Positions 17,280 to 26,485 of a DNA stretch of 60,069 nt are shown in pieces. The stretch comes from an uncultured Pelagibacteraceae bacterium (GTDB taxonomy: Bacteria; Pseudomonadota; Alphaproteobacteria; Pelagibacterales; Pelagibacteraceae), in NCBI GenBank assembly GCA_902614055.1, contig CACMJX010000004.1, positions 1 to 60,069 on the forward strand, in the 5' to 3' direction. The notes under the pieces are model-generated. The model made no database searches and was not told where the DNA came from. It was given only the letters and a program-made list of their open reading frames with translations. The position numbers and the translations under genes were made by a program. Every line of letters begins with the position of its first letter. Within the stretch, counting starts at the first letter, position 1.

Positions 17280-19367
17280 ATGAAAATTAAAAATTTAGTA
17301 GATAATACCACTAGTTTTATATTGAGAAGATTATCTGAACTAATAGGTTTGGCTATACTTTGTTTATCTATATTTCTCTTAGTATCATTAATAAGCTACT
17401 CACCAGAAGATCCTAACTTTATTTTTCCAGAGAATACAGAAATTAAGAATTTATTAGGTGCAAAAGGTAGCTATGCCTCTGATATTTTGTTTCAATCGGT
17501 TGGCTTAATCTCATTATTAGTACCAATTTCTTTTTTTCTTATATCTCTATCAGTAATAATTGATAAAAAAATTTTACATATAGTTGAAAGTTTGTTTTTT
17601 ATAATTCTATATTCAATTACAGGAGCGTTGTTCTTTACAGTCTTCCATACAGAATCATATTGGCTTACAATTAATGGAAATAACGGATTTTTAGGTAATT
17701 TATTTGAAGATACTTTTTTTATAAATTTAATAAACTTAAATAATCAAATTAGCTATTTAACTTTAATTATTTTAATATCATTATTTTTTCTTTTGAGTGT
17801 TAATTTTAAGTTTAGATATTTAAAGTTTATAATTATAATTTTCTCTAAATCTAAAAAAGCGCCACATAAAAGTATTATTGAGAGTCATAATGAAAATATT
17901 CTAGATGAGACTGAATACATAAATACTGAAACAAGAGTCCAAGAAAATTTTTCATTTGACAATAATATAAAAAACTCGGGTAAAAAAGTTATTAAATATA
18001 AATTACCATCTTTAGATTTTTTAAAAAAGCCTTCAAAAAAAGATAAAAATTTATCAGAGAATAAAATCGATGAAAAAAATTTGGAAAAAATTTTGTTAGA
18101 TTTTGGGGTAGAAGGAGAAGTTAAAAAGGTAAGCCAAGGTCCTGTTGTTACATTGTATGAATTTGAACCTGCTCCAGGTGTTAAAGTATCAAAAATAATT
18201 AATCTATCTGAGGATATTGCTAGAAATACAAGTTCAGAGACTGCTAGAATTGCAACAATTCCTGGGAGCAATACTATAGGGATTGAATTGCCCAAGCCTC
18301 AACGTGAGAATGTTTTCTTAAGTGAAATAATTTCTGACTCTGGTTATAAAAAAAAAGACATAAAGCTACCGATTGCTCTTGGTAAAAGTATTTCTGGATT
18401 ACCAATAACAAGTGATTTAAGCAGTATGCCTCATTTGCTAATAGCAGGCACAACTGGTTCAGGTAAATCGGTTTGTATTAATACAATTATCTTATCCCTT
18501 TTATACAAACACTCCCCAGAAAAATGTAAATTTATATTAATCGATCCTAAAATGTTAGAATTATCTACATACGAGGGAATACCTCATTTACTTTGTCCAG
18601 TAATTACAGAGGCAAAACGAGCAGCTTCAGTTTTAGGTTGGGTTGTTAAAGAAATGGAAAATAGATACAAATTAATGACCAAAGTTGGTGTGAGAAATAT
18701 TGATGGATATAACGATAAACATAATATTTCTATGCCTTATATCGTTGTAATTGTTGATGAAATGTCGGATTTAATGTTAGTTGCTGGAAAGGATATAGAA
18801 AATTATATTCAAAAGCTTTCACAAATGGCCAGAGCTGCTGGGATACATATAATAATGGCTACTCAAAGACCAAGTGTAGATGTAATCACGGGAACGATAA
18901 AAGCTAATTTTCCAACTAGAATATCATTTCAGGTTACATCTAAAATAGATAGTAGAACAATTCTTGGAGAACAAGGAGCTGAGCAACTGCTAGGAAAAGG
19001 AGATATGCTTTACATGACCTCTGCTAACAGGATGACTAGAGTCCATGCACCATTTGTATCGGAAGGAGAAATTGAAAAAATAAATAATTTTTTAAGAAAT
19101 CAAGCTGAACCAGATTATGTAGACGAAATTCTCAATTTTGCAGACGAAAAAGAAGGTAGTAATAATTCAAAAGATAGTGAAAACTTAGATGAATTGTACA
19201 ACACAGCTCTTGAAATAGTTAAATCCGAAAGAAAAGTATCAACATCTTTTCTACAAAGAAAGTTGCAAATTGGTTACAATAGAGCAGCTAGGATAGTTGA
19301 TCAAATGGAAGCAAACGGAGAAGTAAGTCAAGCAAATCATGTTGGCAAAAGAGAAGTTCTCAGATGA
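17280..19367 (+). CDS. ftsK: DNA translocase FtsK
   Basis: A 695-residue FtsK. About four transmembrane helices occupy the first 190 residues and anchor it at the division septum. A short charged linker follows, then the RecA-like motor with Walker A GTTGSGKS at residues 390-397 and Walker B YIVVIVDEMSDLM. The C-terminal winged-helix gamma domain (FLQRKLQIGYNRAARIVDQM) should bind polar KOPS sequences and activate XerCD at dif. The linker is far shorter than in E. coli FtsK. It overlaps lolA by 4 nt. Confidence 0.96.
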   Translation: MKIKNLVDNTTSFILRRLSELIGLAILCLSIFLLVSLISYSPEDPNFIFPENTEIKNLLGAKGSYASDILFQSVGLISLLVPISFFLISLSVIIDKKILHIVESLFFIILYSITGALFFTVFHTESYWLTINGNNGFLGNLFEDTFFINLINLNNQISYLTLIILISLFFLLSVNFKFRYLKFIIIIFSKSKKAPHKSIIESHNENILDETEYINTETRVQENFSFDNNIKNSGKKVIKYKLPSLDFLKKPSKKDKNLSENKIDEKNLEKILLDFGVEGEVKKVSQGPVVTLYEFEPAPGVKVSKIINLSEDIARNTSSETARIATIPGSNTIGIELPKPQRENVFLSEIISDSGYKKKDIKLPIALGKSISGLPITSDLSSMPHLLIAGTTGSGKSVCINTIILSLLYKHSPEKCKFILIDPKMLELSTYEGIPHLLCPVITEAKRAASVLGWVVKEMENRYKLMTKVGVRNIDGYNDKHNISMPYIVVIVDEMSDLMLVAGKDIENYIQKLSQMARAAGIHIIMATQRPSVDVITGTIKANFPTRISFQVTSKIDSRTILGEQGAEQLLGKGDMLYMTSANRMTRVHAPFVSEGEIEKINNFLRNQAEPDYVDEILNFADEKEGSNNSKDSENLDELYNTALEIVKSERKVSTSFLQRKLQIGYNRAARIVDQMEANGEVSQANHVGKREVLR

Positions 19368-19924
19368 AAAAATATTTAATTTTTTTTTATATTTTATTTT
19401 TTAACTTAAGTGCAAATAGTTCTTCAAATCAAGAAATTATAAGCCATTTAGAAAAAATAAACTCTTTAGAATTTAAATTTACACAAAAAATAGATAATAA
19501 TAATATTGAAAAAGGTGAATGTATTATTTTATATCCCAAGAAAATTCTTTGTAAGTATTATGATATTCATAATAAAATTTTAGTTTCAAACGGTAAGTCT
19601 TTAGTTATTAATTCAGATAAGATCAAGAATTATTATAGATATCCCTTAGATAAAACACTTTTAAATTTTATTCTTGATAAAAATTTTTTAATTTCAAAAA
19701 TGAGTAAGGTGGAAAATGATAAAAATTATCCTTTTTATTATGTATTCAATTTTGAATATGAAAATAACTTTATTAAAGTTTTTTTTGATAAAGGAACTTT
19801 GGATTTGATAGGTTGGGAGACAAAAGATATATACCAAAATCAAATACAGACTTTTTTAAGTGAAATTAATATTAATGTTAATGTCGAAGAAAAAATATTT
19901 TCTTTACAAAATTACATTAATTAA
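19364..19924 (+). CDS. lolA: Outer-membrane lipoprotein carrier LolA
   Basis: A 186-residue protein with an N-terminal signal peptide (about residues 1-20) and a LolA-like body (LEKINSLEFKFTQKI near the start, then alternating beta strands). LolA carries lipoproteins across the periplasm from the LolCDE complex to the outer membrane. The ftsK-lolA order is common in alphaproteobacteria and supports the call, since the sequence itself is divergent and very AT-rich. The gene overlaps the convergent GNAT gene by 8 nt. Confidence 0.85.
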   Translation: MKKYLIFFYILFFNLSANSSSNQEIISHLEKINSLEFKFTQKIDNNNIEKGECIILYPKKILCKYYDIHNKILVSNGKSLVINSDKIKNYYRYPLDKTLLNFILDKNFLISKMSKVENDKNYPFYYVFNFEYENNFIKVFFDKGTLDLIGWETKDIYQNQIQTFLSEININVNVEEKIFSLQNYIN

Positions 19925-20429
19925 CCTCAACAAGTATTTTTTCAGATTTGAATACCTGCATTCCTCTGGCTAAATAATTTTTAATTGCATTTTCATGATC
20001 CAGTGAACAAGTGTGAAGCCAAACTCTTGTCATTCCCTCTTCAAATAATTTATGAATGGCCTGAGTTAGAAGATAACCTCCACATTTCTTTCCAATATAT
20101 TCCTCTAAAATACCAAAATATGCGATTTCAGAATGATAATTGTCGAGATTGCGGATAGTTTCATAATATCCAACTAAATTGTTATTATCCTTTAAAATAA
20201 AGGTTTTTGTTCTAGGATTTTCAACATACTCAATCCATTTTTGATCTCCCCAAGTTAATCTATCTATCCATCTATGCTTTCTTCCAATTTGCTTGTAGAA
20301 AAATTTGTTTAGATGAAAATCTGGTGGATCTACTTCGCTAATTATAAAGTTTGAACCTGGACTTTTTGAAGGGTTTAGATCACTTATTGAATTTATTTCT
20401 AAAAAGCTTCTGTCTACATTAATTTTCAC
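19917..20429 (-). CDS. GNAT-family N-acetyltransferase
   Basis: A 170-residue GNAT-fold protein. The segment NLVGYYETIRNLDNYHSEIA is strands beta 2-4, and YIGKKCGGYLLTQAIHKLFE is the acetyl-CoA-binding loop and helix (usual Q/RxxGxG/A, here in the form GKKCGG). The substrate is unknown. Translation starts at GTG (20429), sharing one base with the TAG stop of the HIT gene upstream, so it is probably the last gene of the long his-mcl-mtkAB-HIT transcript. Confidence 0.83.
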   Translation of the reverse strand: MKINVDRSFLEINSISDLNPSKSPGSNFIISEVDPPDFHLNKFFYKQIGRKHRWIDRLTWGDQKWIEYVENPRTKTFILKDNNNLVGYYETIRNLDNYHSEIAYFGILEEYIGKKCGGYLLTQAIHKLFEEGMTRVWLHTCSLDHENAIKNYLARGMQVFKSEKILVEVN

Positions 20430-20791
20430 TAGACCATTTTACCGATTTTCTCTCCACCAAACAAATGAAAATGCAGATGTGGAACTTCTTGTCCTCCGTC
20501 CTCACTTATATTTGATAGAGCTCTATATCCTTTGCCAGTATCAACAGATATATTTAATTTCCTTGCTACAGTATTTATACCTTTTAATAATCCAACCATT
20601 TCTTCAGGAGATGCATTCTGACAAAAGTCATCTAAGTCAACATATTTTCCTTTTGGAATTACTAAAGCATGAATTTTTTTTTGAGGACTTATATCATGAA
20701 AAGATAAAACAAAATCATCCTCATAAATTTTATTACAAGGTATCTCATTTCTTAATATTTTTGCAAATATATTATTATCATCGTAACTCAT
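20429..20791 (-). CDS. HIT-family nucleotide-binding protein
   Basis: A 120-residue HINT-branch histidine triad protein. The catalytic motif HLHFHLF lies near residues 107-113, and FHDISPQKKIHALVIPK and SEDGGQEVPHLH are typical. Members hydrolyse AMP-linked phosphoramidates or related adducts. It sits 2 nt after the malate-CoA ligase alpha subunit and shares a base with the GNAT gene, so it is part of the same operon. Its natural substrate is not known. Confidence 0.93.
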   Translation of the reverse strand: MSYDDNNIFAKILRNEIPCNKIYEDDFVLSFHDISPQKKIHALVIPKGKYVDLDDFCQNASPEEMVGLLKGINTVARKLNISVDTGKGYRALSNISEDGGQEVPHLHFHLFGGEKIGKMV

Positions 20792-20793
20792 GA

Positions 20794-21681
20794 TTACATT
20801 TTTTCTAGAACTGATTTTACTGTGTCACCCATAACAGATGGATTTTTAGAAATAGTGATTCCACACTCTTTTAAAATTTCAACTTTTTCAATTGCACTTT
20901 CCCCATAAGCTGAAACAATTGCTCCTGCATGACCCATTACTCTTCCTTTTGGTGCAGTTAATCCAGCTATGTAAGCAATAACTGGTTTCTTCATATTTTC
21001 TTTTGCAAATTCTCCTGCAGCTACTTCCTGGGGACCACCAATTTCACCAATCATTAAAATTGCATCAGTCTCGTCATCAATTTCAAATTTTTCAATAATA
21101 TCTCTAAATGAGCTACCGTTAATTGGATCACCTCCAATTCCTACACTTGTTGAAACACCAATATTCAAATTTTTTAGTTGTTGGGCAGCTTCATAGCCTA
21201 ATGTCCCTGACCTACTAATAATTCCGATTCTTCCTTCTTTATAAATATGACCTGGCATTATTCCTAACATTGATTTTCCAGGACTAATAATTCCAGCACA
21301 ATTTGGTCCAACTAATGTCATTTTAGAACTTTTAGTGTATCTTCTCATGTACCTTTTTATTCTGATCATGTCGTGAGAAGGTATTCCATCAACTATAGCT
21401 ACACAAATTTTTATTCCAGCATCTGCTGCTTCCATCGCAGAGTCGGCTGCAAAAGCTGGAGGTACAAATAAAATAGATGCATCAGCTCCTGTTTCATTAA
21501 CAGCATCTTTAACTGTATTAAATACTGGTAAATCTAAATGCTTTGAGCCTCCTTTTCCTGGAGTTACTCCACCGACTACATTTGAGCCATATTTTATCAT
21601 CTCATCTGCATGAAAAGAGCCCATTTTACCAGTAAAACCTTGGATAATTATCTTACTATTTTTATCTACGAGTACAGTCAT
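20794..21681 (-). CDS. mtkB: Malate-CoA ligase alpha subunit (succinyl-CoA synthetase alpha-like)
   Basis: A 295-residue protein of the SucD family with the CoA-binding Rossmann region (IIIQGFTGKMGSFHADEMI) and the phosphohistidine loop KGRVMGHAGAIVSAYGESA, whose SAYGESA ending resembles malate thiokinase MtkB more than SucD. The neighbour mcl (malyl-CoA lyase) makes malate the likeliest substrate: malate, ATP and CoA to malyl-CoA. Similarity to succinyl-CoA ligase is strong, so a succinate ligase cannot be excluded by eye. It lies 3 nt after the beta subunit in the same operon. Confidence 0.82.
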   Translation of the reverse strand: MTVLVDKNSKIIIQGFTGKMGSFHADEMIKYGSNVVGGVTPGKGGSKHLDLPVFNTVKDAVNETGADASILFVPPAFAADSAMEAADAGIKICVAIVDGIPSHDMIRIKRYMRRYTKSSKMTLVGPNCAGIISPGKSMLGIMPGHIYKEGRIGIISRSGTLGYEAAQQLKNLNIGVSTSVGIGGDPINGSSFRDIIEKFEIDDETDAILMIGEIGGPQEVAAGEFAKENMKKPVIAYIAGLTAPKGRVMGHAGAIVSAYGESAIEKVEILKECGITISKNPSVMGDTVKSVLEKM

Positions 21682-21684
21682 GAT

Positions 21685-22848
21685 TTATTTATTTAGTGCT
21701 GCAACTGCTTTATTAGCTGCATCCTCTAAAGTATTTGCCTCTATATAATTTATTTTACTCTCTTTTAAGATTTTATTTCCTTTTTCGACATTAGTACCTG
21801 CTAAACGAATGACTAATGGAACTTTAATTTCAATTTTTTTTAATGCATCTACAATTCCTTCTGCAACCCAATCACATCTATTGATACCAGCAAAAATATT
21901 TACAAGAATTACTTTAACTTTTTCATCCATTGTAACTAATTTAAAGGCTTTAACTATTTTTTCTGGCGTTGCTCCACCTCCTACATCTAAAAAATTTGCC
22001 GGCGCTCCTCCAGCAAGTTTAATCATATCCATAGATGCCATCGCTAGACCAGCGCCATTAATAATATTACCTATATTTCCATCTAAACTTACATAGTTTA
22101 AACCTCTGTCCGATGCAAAAATTTCTTTTGAATCTTCTTGTGTTTTATCTCTTAGCTCAGAAACTTGACTTCTTCTAAACATTGCATTGTTATCAAAACT
22201 CATTTTACAATCTAAAGCTAAAATTTGTTTTTGTTTTGAAATTACCAATGGATTAACTTCAACCATTGTTGCATCTAATTCACTAAAAGCTTTATAACAT
22301 CCAATAATAGTATCAGAAGCTCTTCTAATTAAGTCTGGCTCTATTCCAAGACCAAATGCTAATTCTCTAGCTTGAAAATTTTGCATTCCAACTGCAACTT
22401 CAATTTTAGACCTAATAATTGTCTCTGGTTTTTCCTTTGAAATTTCTTCTACACTCATTCCACCTTCTGTCGATGCAACAACCATAATACTTTCTGAGCT
22501 TCTATCAAAAACTAGTCCTAAATATAATTCCTTTTCAATATCTGTAGCTTCTTCAATATAAATTCTGTTTACAATTTTTCCTTCAGGTCCTGTTTGATTT
22601 GTAACTAATTTTTTTCCTAATAATTTATCTGTTGCTTGAGCAACTTCTAACGGGGTATTACAAACAATTATCCCTCCTGCTTTTCCTCTAGCACCAGAAT
22701 GAATTTGTGCTTTTACTACCCATCTTGATCCACCAATTTCTCTAGCTTTATTCTCAGCATTCTCAGGGCTGTAAACAATTCCACCTCTAGGAATTGTTAC
22801 TCCAAAGTTTGAAAGTATTTTCTTTGCTTGATATTCGTGAATGTCCAT
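21685..22848 (-). CDS. mtkA: Malate-CoA ligase beta subunit (succinyl-CoA synthetase beta-like)
   Basis: A 387-residue ATP-grasp protein of the SucC family. It starts MDIHEYQAKKILSNFGV and has VVKAQIHSGARGKAGGI, ANFLDVGGGA and, decisively, NIFAGINRCDWVAEGIV. Succinyl-CoA ligases usually read FGGI(V/M)RCD here, whereas the AGINRCDWVAEG form is the one I know from malate thiokinase MtkA of serine-cycle methylotrophs. With MtkB it forms malyl-CoA, the substrate of the lyase encoded 8 nt upstream. The gene order mcl-mtkA-mtkB is consistent throughout. Confidence 0.85.
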   Translation of the reverse strand: MDIHEYQAKKILSNFGVTIPRGGIVYSPENAENKAREIGGSRWVVKAQIHSGARGKAGGIIVCNTPLEVAQATDKLLGKKLVTNQTGPEGKIVNRIYIEEATDIEKELYLGLVFDRSSESIMVVASTEGGMSVEEISKEKPETIIRSKIEVAVGMQNFQARELAFGLGIEPDLIRRASDTIIGCYKAFSELDATMVEVNPLVISKQKQILALDCKMSFDNNAMFRRSQVSELRDKTQEDSKEIFASDRGLNYVSLDGNIGNIINGAGLAMASMDMIKLAGGAPANFLDVGGGATPEKIVKAFKLVTMDEKVKVILVNIFAGINRCDWVAEGIVDALKKIEIKVPLVIRLAGTNVEKGNKILKESKINYIEANTLEDAANKAVAALNK

Positions 22849-22856
22849 AATTTTAT

Positions 22857-23795
22857 TTATTTATTATGGATTAACTTGTCGATATTTACAATGTTTTCAG
22901 CCATTCTAGCTGATGCAGCATCAATCATTCTGCCATCAAGCTGAGCAGCTCCTTTGCCCTCTTTAGCGGCCTTTTCTAACTCTTCTAAGATCCTTTTAGC
23001 CTTGGTAACCTCAGCTTCTGGTGGAGAGAATACACTATTTGCTAATTCAATTTGTGAAGGATGGATTGCCCATTTACCCTCAATACCAATTGCAGCACCT
23101 CTTTTAGCAGCTGCTGTATAAGCAACTGGATCATTAAAATCTCCAAATGGTCCATCAATTGCTCTTATCCCATAAGCTCTACAAGTCATAACTAACTCTG
23201 ACAAACCGTGATGCCACTGGTCACCTGGATAATTTTCATTAAGCCCACCTATAACTGTAGTTCGTGCTCTTAAACTGGCAGCATAGTCTGCAACACCAAA
23301 ATGTAACGCCTCTAATCTTTCACTTGAAGTTGCAATTTCTTTAATATTAGACATTCCTAATGCAGTTTCAATTAAGCACTCAATTCCAATTTTATTTTTT
23401 AATTTTTTATTAGTTTCAATTTGAGTTAATAAACAGTCAACCATATAAACATCACTTGCTGTTCCTGCTTTTGGAACTAAAATAGTATCTACATTTTCTC
23501 CAGCCTGTTCAACGATCTCGATTAAATCTGAATACATATAATGAGTATCTAAACTATTTATTCTTACTGAAATAGTTTTGCCACTACCTCTCCAATCCAT
23601 TTCACACAAAGCTTTAATTACATTCGCTCTAGCAGAAATTTTATCATTAGGAGAAACTGCATCTTCAAGATCTAAAAAAACATAATCTGCAGCTGAACTA
23701 AGGGCTTTCTCAAACATTTTAGGAGAAGATCCTGGTACTGCTAATTCACTTCTTTGTAATCTTGATCTTGCGGGTTTATAAAATTTATGGCTCAT
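22857..23795 (-). CDS. mcl: Malyl-CoA/beta-methylmalyl-CoA lyase (HpcH/CitE superfamily)
   Basis: A 312-residue TIM-barrel lyase. VPGSSPKMFEKALSSAADYV and FLDLEDAVSPNDK carry the phosphate-binding arginine region and acidic metal ligands of the CitE/Mcl family; IDGPFGDFNDPVAY and GKWAIHPSQI are typical of malyl-CoA lyases. It would split L-malyl-CoA into acetyl-CoA and glyoxylate, or run in reverse. The adjacent malate-CoA ligase pair supports malyl-CoA over citramalyl-CoA. The gene overlaps the end of hisE by 4 nt, tying it to the histidine operon. Confidence 0.9.
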   Translation of the reverse strand: MSHKFYKPARSRLQRSELAVPGSSPKMFEKALSSAADYVFLDLEDAVSPNDKISARANVIKALCEMDWRGSGKTISVRINSLDTHYMYSDLIEIVEQAGENVDTILVPKAGTASDVYMVDCLLTQIETNKKLKNKIGIECLIETALGMSNIKEIATSSERLEALHFGVADYAASLRARTTVIGGLNENYPGDQWHHGLSELVMTCRAYGIRAIDGPFGDFNDPVAYTAAAKRGAAIGIEGKWAIHPSQIELANSVFSPPEAEVTKAKRILEELEKAAKEGKGAAQLDGRMIDAASARMAENIVNIDKLIHNK

Positions 23796-24064
23796 TTTTT
23801 TCTTTTATCTAATTCAATCATTACATCTTCAATTTTTATATTATTGGCCTCAAGATACATAATTAAATGATAAAATACATCAGCTGCTTCGTGGATTTTA
23901 TTTGAATCTTCCTCAACCGCTTCGATAAGTTCATTTATTTCTTCAAGCACTTTCGCTTTGCTCAAAGATTTATCACTCAAAAGTTTATTGGTATAAGAAC
24001 CATCAACTGGAGCTGATTTTCTTTCTCGAGCAAGATAAAATAAACTTTCTAGGGTATTTAGCAT
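23792..24064 (-). CDS. hisE: Phosphoribosyl-ATP pyrophosphatase
   Basis: A 90-residue all-alpha MazG-like pyrophosphohydrolase for step 2 of histidine synthesis. LEEINELIEAVEE and HEAADVFYHLIMYLE hold the metal-binding acidic residues. The open frame runs to 24169, but that part overlaps hisF; the ATG at 24064 gives the family start MLNTLESLFYLARERK and lies one base after the hisF stop. HisI is not fused to it and is not in the window. The last 4 nt overlap mcl. Confidence 0.95.
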   Translation of the reverse strand: MLNTLESLFYLARERKSAPVDGSYTNKLLSDKSLSKAKVLEEINELIEAVEEDSNKIHEAADVFYHLIMYLEANNIKIEDVMIELDKRKK

Positions 24065-24065
24065 C

Positions 24066-24821
24066 TCAAATCCTAACAGGTATTCCTTTTGAGTCCAAAT
24101 ACTCTTTAGCTTCTTTAACAGAATATTTTCCGTAGTGAAATATAGATGCAGCCAAAACCGCACTAGCATTACCTAATTTGATGCCATCAACTAAGTGATC
24201 AAGATCCCCGACCCCGCCTGATGCTATTGTAGGTATATTTACCAAAGATGATATTTTTGACATCAGGTTTATGTCATAGCCAACCTGAGTTCCATCTCTA
24301 TCCATTGAGGTAACCAATAACTCACCTGCTCCACTATCTTCCATTTTCTTTGCAAATTCTAATGCATCAATTCCAGTATTGTTTCGACCCCCATGAGTAA
24401 AAACTTCCCATTTATCTCCATTTTTCTTAGCATCAATTGCAACAACAATACATTGAGAGCCAAATTTTTTTGAACTTTGTACTACAACATCAGCGTTTTG
24501 TACTGCAGCAGTATTAATTGAAACTTTATCTGCCCCACAGTTTAAAAGTTTGCTAATATCATCCACACTTCTTACTCCGCCTCCAACAGTTAAAGGTACA
24601 AAACATTTTTTTGAGGTATCTTTTACAACTTCATAAATGGTATCCCTATTTTCATTTGAAGCTGTTATATCTAAAAAACAAATTTCATCTGCTCCACCAT
24701 CACTATAAATTTTTGCTTGCTCAACAGGGTCACCTGCATCTTGTAGATCAACAAAGTTTATACCTTTTACAACTCTTCCATTTTTTACATCTAAACAGGG
24801 TATTATTCTATTTTTAAGCAT
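24066..24821 (-). CDS. hisF: Imidazole glycerol phosphate synthase cyclase subunit
   Basis: A 251-residue TIM barrel that, with HisH, makes imidazole glycerol phosphate and [25 protein letters not shown] supplies catalytic D11, and [20 protein letters not shown] supplies the second catalytic aspartate near residue 130. IASGGVGDL is a phosphate-binding loop. Length is standard. It overlaps hisA by 8 nt, and the AICAR it releases feeds purH, which is elsewhere in the window. Confidence 0.98.
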   Translation of the reverse strand: MLKNRIIPCLDVKNGRVVKGINFVDLQDAGDPVEQAKIYSDGGADEICFLDITASNENRDTIYEVVKDTSKKCFVPLTVGGGVRSVDDISKLLNCGADKVSINTAAVQNADVVVQSSKKFGSQCIVVAIDAKKNGDKWEVFTHGGRNNTGIDALEFAKKMEDSGAGELLVTSMDRDGTQVGYDINLMSKISSLVNIPTIASGGVGDLDHLVDGIKLGNASAVLAASIFHYGKYSVKEAKEYLDSKGIPVRI

Positions 24822-25542
24822 CTATTTCTTTTGCAAGTTCATCTAATTTAATATCACCATCATATATAGCTTTGCCAACTATAATTCCTTCAACATTTTT
24901 ATTTCTTAATTCTTTGGCCTTTTTAATATCATCAAGAGAAGAAACACCTCCAGATATTATTACTGGACAATTTGAATTATTAGCTACGTTTTCTGTTTCT
25001 TCAAAATTAGGACTTAACTTCATACCATCTCTATTTATATCTGTATAAATTAATCTACTTGCACCATAATCATTTACATCTTTTAAAAAATCTAAAGTCT
25101 TTAGATTAGAATTTTCTTTCCATCCAGATACAGATAAATAACCATCTTTAGCATCTAGGCCTAAAGCAATTTTATCTGGAAATTTTTTACATGCTTCTTT
25201 TAAAAATTCTTTATCTTTTATTGCAGCGCTTCCCAAAATTACTTTCTCTACTCCAGCATCATTATATTTTTGAATACTTTCAAAGCTTCTTACGCCACCA
25301 CCTATTTCAATTTTAAGGTCAAATTTTCCAACAATTTCCTCAATTATATCAATATTAACAGTCTCTCCGGTCAATGCTCCATCAAGGTCAACTATGTGCA
25401 AATTTTTAAAACCATGATCTTTATATTTGCTAGCTTGTTCCACTGGAGACATTTCATATACAGTTTTATTATCAAAGTCCCCTTTGACTAACCTCACACA
25501 TTTTCTATCTATAATGTCTATCGCAGGAAATATCTTTATCAC
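24814..25542 (-). CDS. hisA: ProFAR isomerase (HisA)
   Basis: A 242-residue TIM barrel catalysing the Amadori isomerisation of ProFAR in histidine synthesis. The start [21 protein letters not shown] has the catalytic aspartate near residue 9, and YTDINRDGM carries the second one. IEIGGGVRS and IISGGVSSL are phosphate loops. It overlaps hisF by 8 nt and follows the small exported-protein gene by 7 nt. Confidence 0.97.
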   Translation of the reverse strand: MIKIFPAIDIIDRKCVRLVKGDFDNKTVYEMSPVEQASKYKDHGFKNLHIVDLDGALTGETVNIDIIEEIVGKFDLKIEIGGGVRSFESIQKYNDAGVEKVILGSAAIKDKEFLKEACKKFPDKIALGLDAKDGYLSVSGWKENSNLKTLDFLKDVNDYGASRLIYTDINRDGMKLSPNFEETENVANNSNCPVIISGGVSSLDDIKKAKELRNKNVEGIIVGKAIYDGDIKLDELAKEIDA

Positions 25543-25549
25543 TTCTAAT

Positions 25550-25852
25550 TTAATTTACCGTTTTACACTTCATTGACAGACCACTTTTATTTTCATATTT
25601 TTCTGGCACTTCAACTCTAATTGTAGCAGTTCCGGAAGCGGTTCCTAATCCTGTTCCACCTCCAATTGGGGCATCTGAATTTTTTTTGTAAGCATAACAT
25701 TCAACCTTTGTGAATGTTGATTTTATATTTTTATCATAATAAAAAACTTTAATATCCCCTAAAATCGTCCACTCCATATCAGTAATTTCACCTGAGTTAA
25801 CATTTAGACTGCTTATAAGTAAAATAGTGATTATTTTGATTAAGAATTTCAT
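25550..25852 (-). CDS. Small exported protein of unknown function inside the his operon
   Basis: A 100-residue protein with a short hydrophobic signal-like N-terminus (residues 3-19, cleavage probable near residue 20). The mature part is about 80 residues with a Gly-rich turn (IGGGTGLGTASGT, residues 63-75) between beta-like strands and two cysteines, C52 and C96, that could form a disulfide in the periplasm. I do not recognise the family. It sits 1 nt after hisH and 7 nt before hisA in the same orientation, so it must be co-transcribed with histidine genes, with no obvious link in function. Confidence 0.8.
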   Translation of the reverse strand: MKFLIKIITILLISSLNVNSGEITDMEWTILGDIKVFYYDKNIKSTFTKVECYAYKKNSDAPIGGGTGLGTASGTATIRVEVPEKYENKSGLSMKCKTVN

Positions 25853-25853
25853 T

Positions 25854-26480
25854 TTATAACTTTATAAAATTATCAATTATTTGTAAGCCAATTTTATCAC
25901 TCTTTTCAGGGTGAAATTGTGTACCAAAGATATTCTCCTTTTCTGCAGCACAAACAACATTTGATGAGTAATCAGTTGTTGCTGATATTACAGATTTATC
26001 TTCAGGTACGAATTCATAACTATGAACAAAATACATGTGAGAGTTATTTTCTATTCCTTTAAAAATCTTACTATCTTTCTTAATATTAATTTCGTTCCAA
26101 CCAATGTGTGGCAGCTTAAATTTACCACCTTGGTTATCAATTTTTGAAACTTTGCCAGAAATCCAACTTAATCCCTTGGTCTCAACTTCTTCATAACCAA
26201 TGTCTGCAAACATTTGTAGACCTACACAAATTCCAAGAAGTGGTTTTTTACTTTCTAATGCAAATTCATTAAGTGTATCTATCAAACCATTAATATTCTT
26301 AAGCCCATCAATACAGCTTTTAAAAGATCCTTGTCCTGGTAATACAACCTTGTCGCTAGTTTTTATTGTTGCAAGATCTGATGTTACTTCAATGTTTACT
26401 TTATCTTTTGCAACCTCTTTAAACGAATTAATTACAGAACTTATATTGCCTGAATTGTAGTCAACAATTGTGACATTCAT
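25854..26480 (-). CDS. hisH: Imidazole glycerol phosphate synthase glutaminase subunit
   Basis: A 208-residue class I glutamine amidotransferase that delivers ammonia to HisF. The nucleophile elbow LLGICVGLQMF holds the catalytic cysteine (near residue 85), and GTQFHPEKS holds the catalytic His/Glu pair. VDYNSGNISSV at the start is the standard HisH N-terminus. It follows hisB by 5 nt. Confidence 0.97.
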   Translation of the reverse strand: MNVTIVDYNSGNISSVINSFKEVAKDKVNIEVTSDLATIKTSDKVVLPGQGSFKSCIDGLKNINGLIDTLNEFALESKKPLLGICVGLQMFADIGYEEVETKGLSWISGKVSKIDNQGGKFKLPHIGWNEINIKKDSKIFKGIENNSHMYFVHSYEFVPEDKSVISATTDYSSNVVCAAEKENIFGTQFHPEKSDKIGLQIIDNFIKL

Positions 26481-26485
26481 TAAAT

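Noticed and set aside
20794..22848. Housekeeping succinyl-CoA ligase (sucCD)
   Set aside because: The RCDWVAEG and SAYGESA motifs and the adjacent mcl fit malate-CoA ligase better; kept as an alternative, since substrate cannot be proved by reading.
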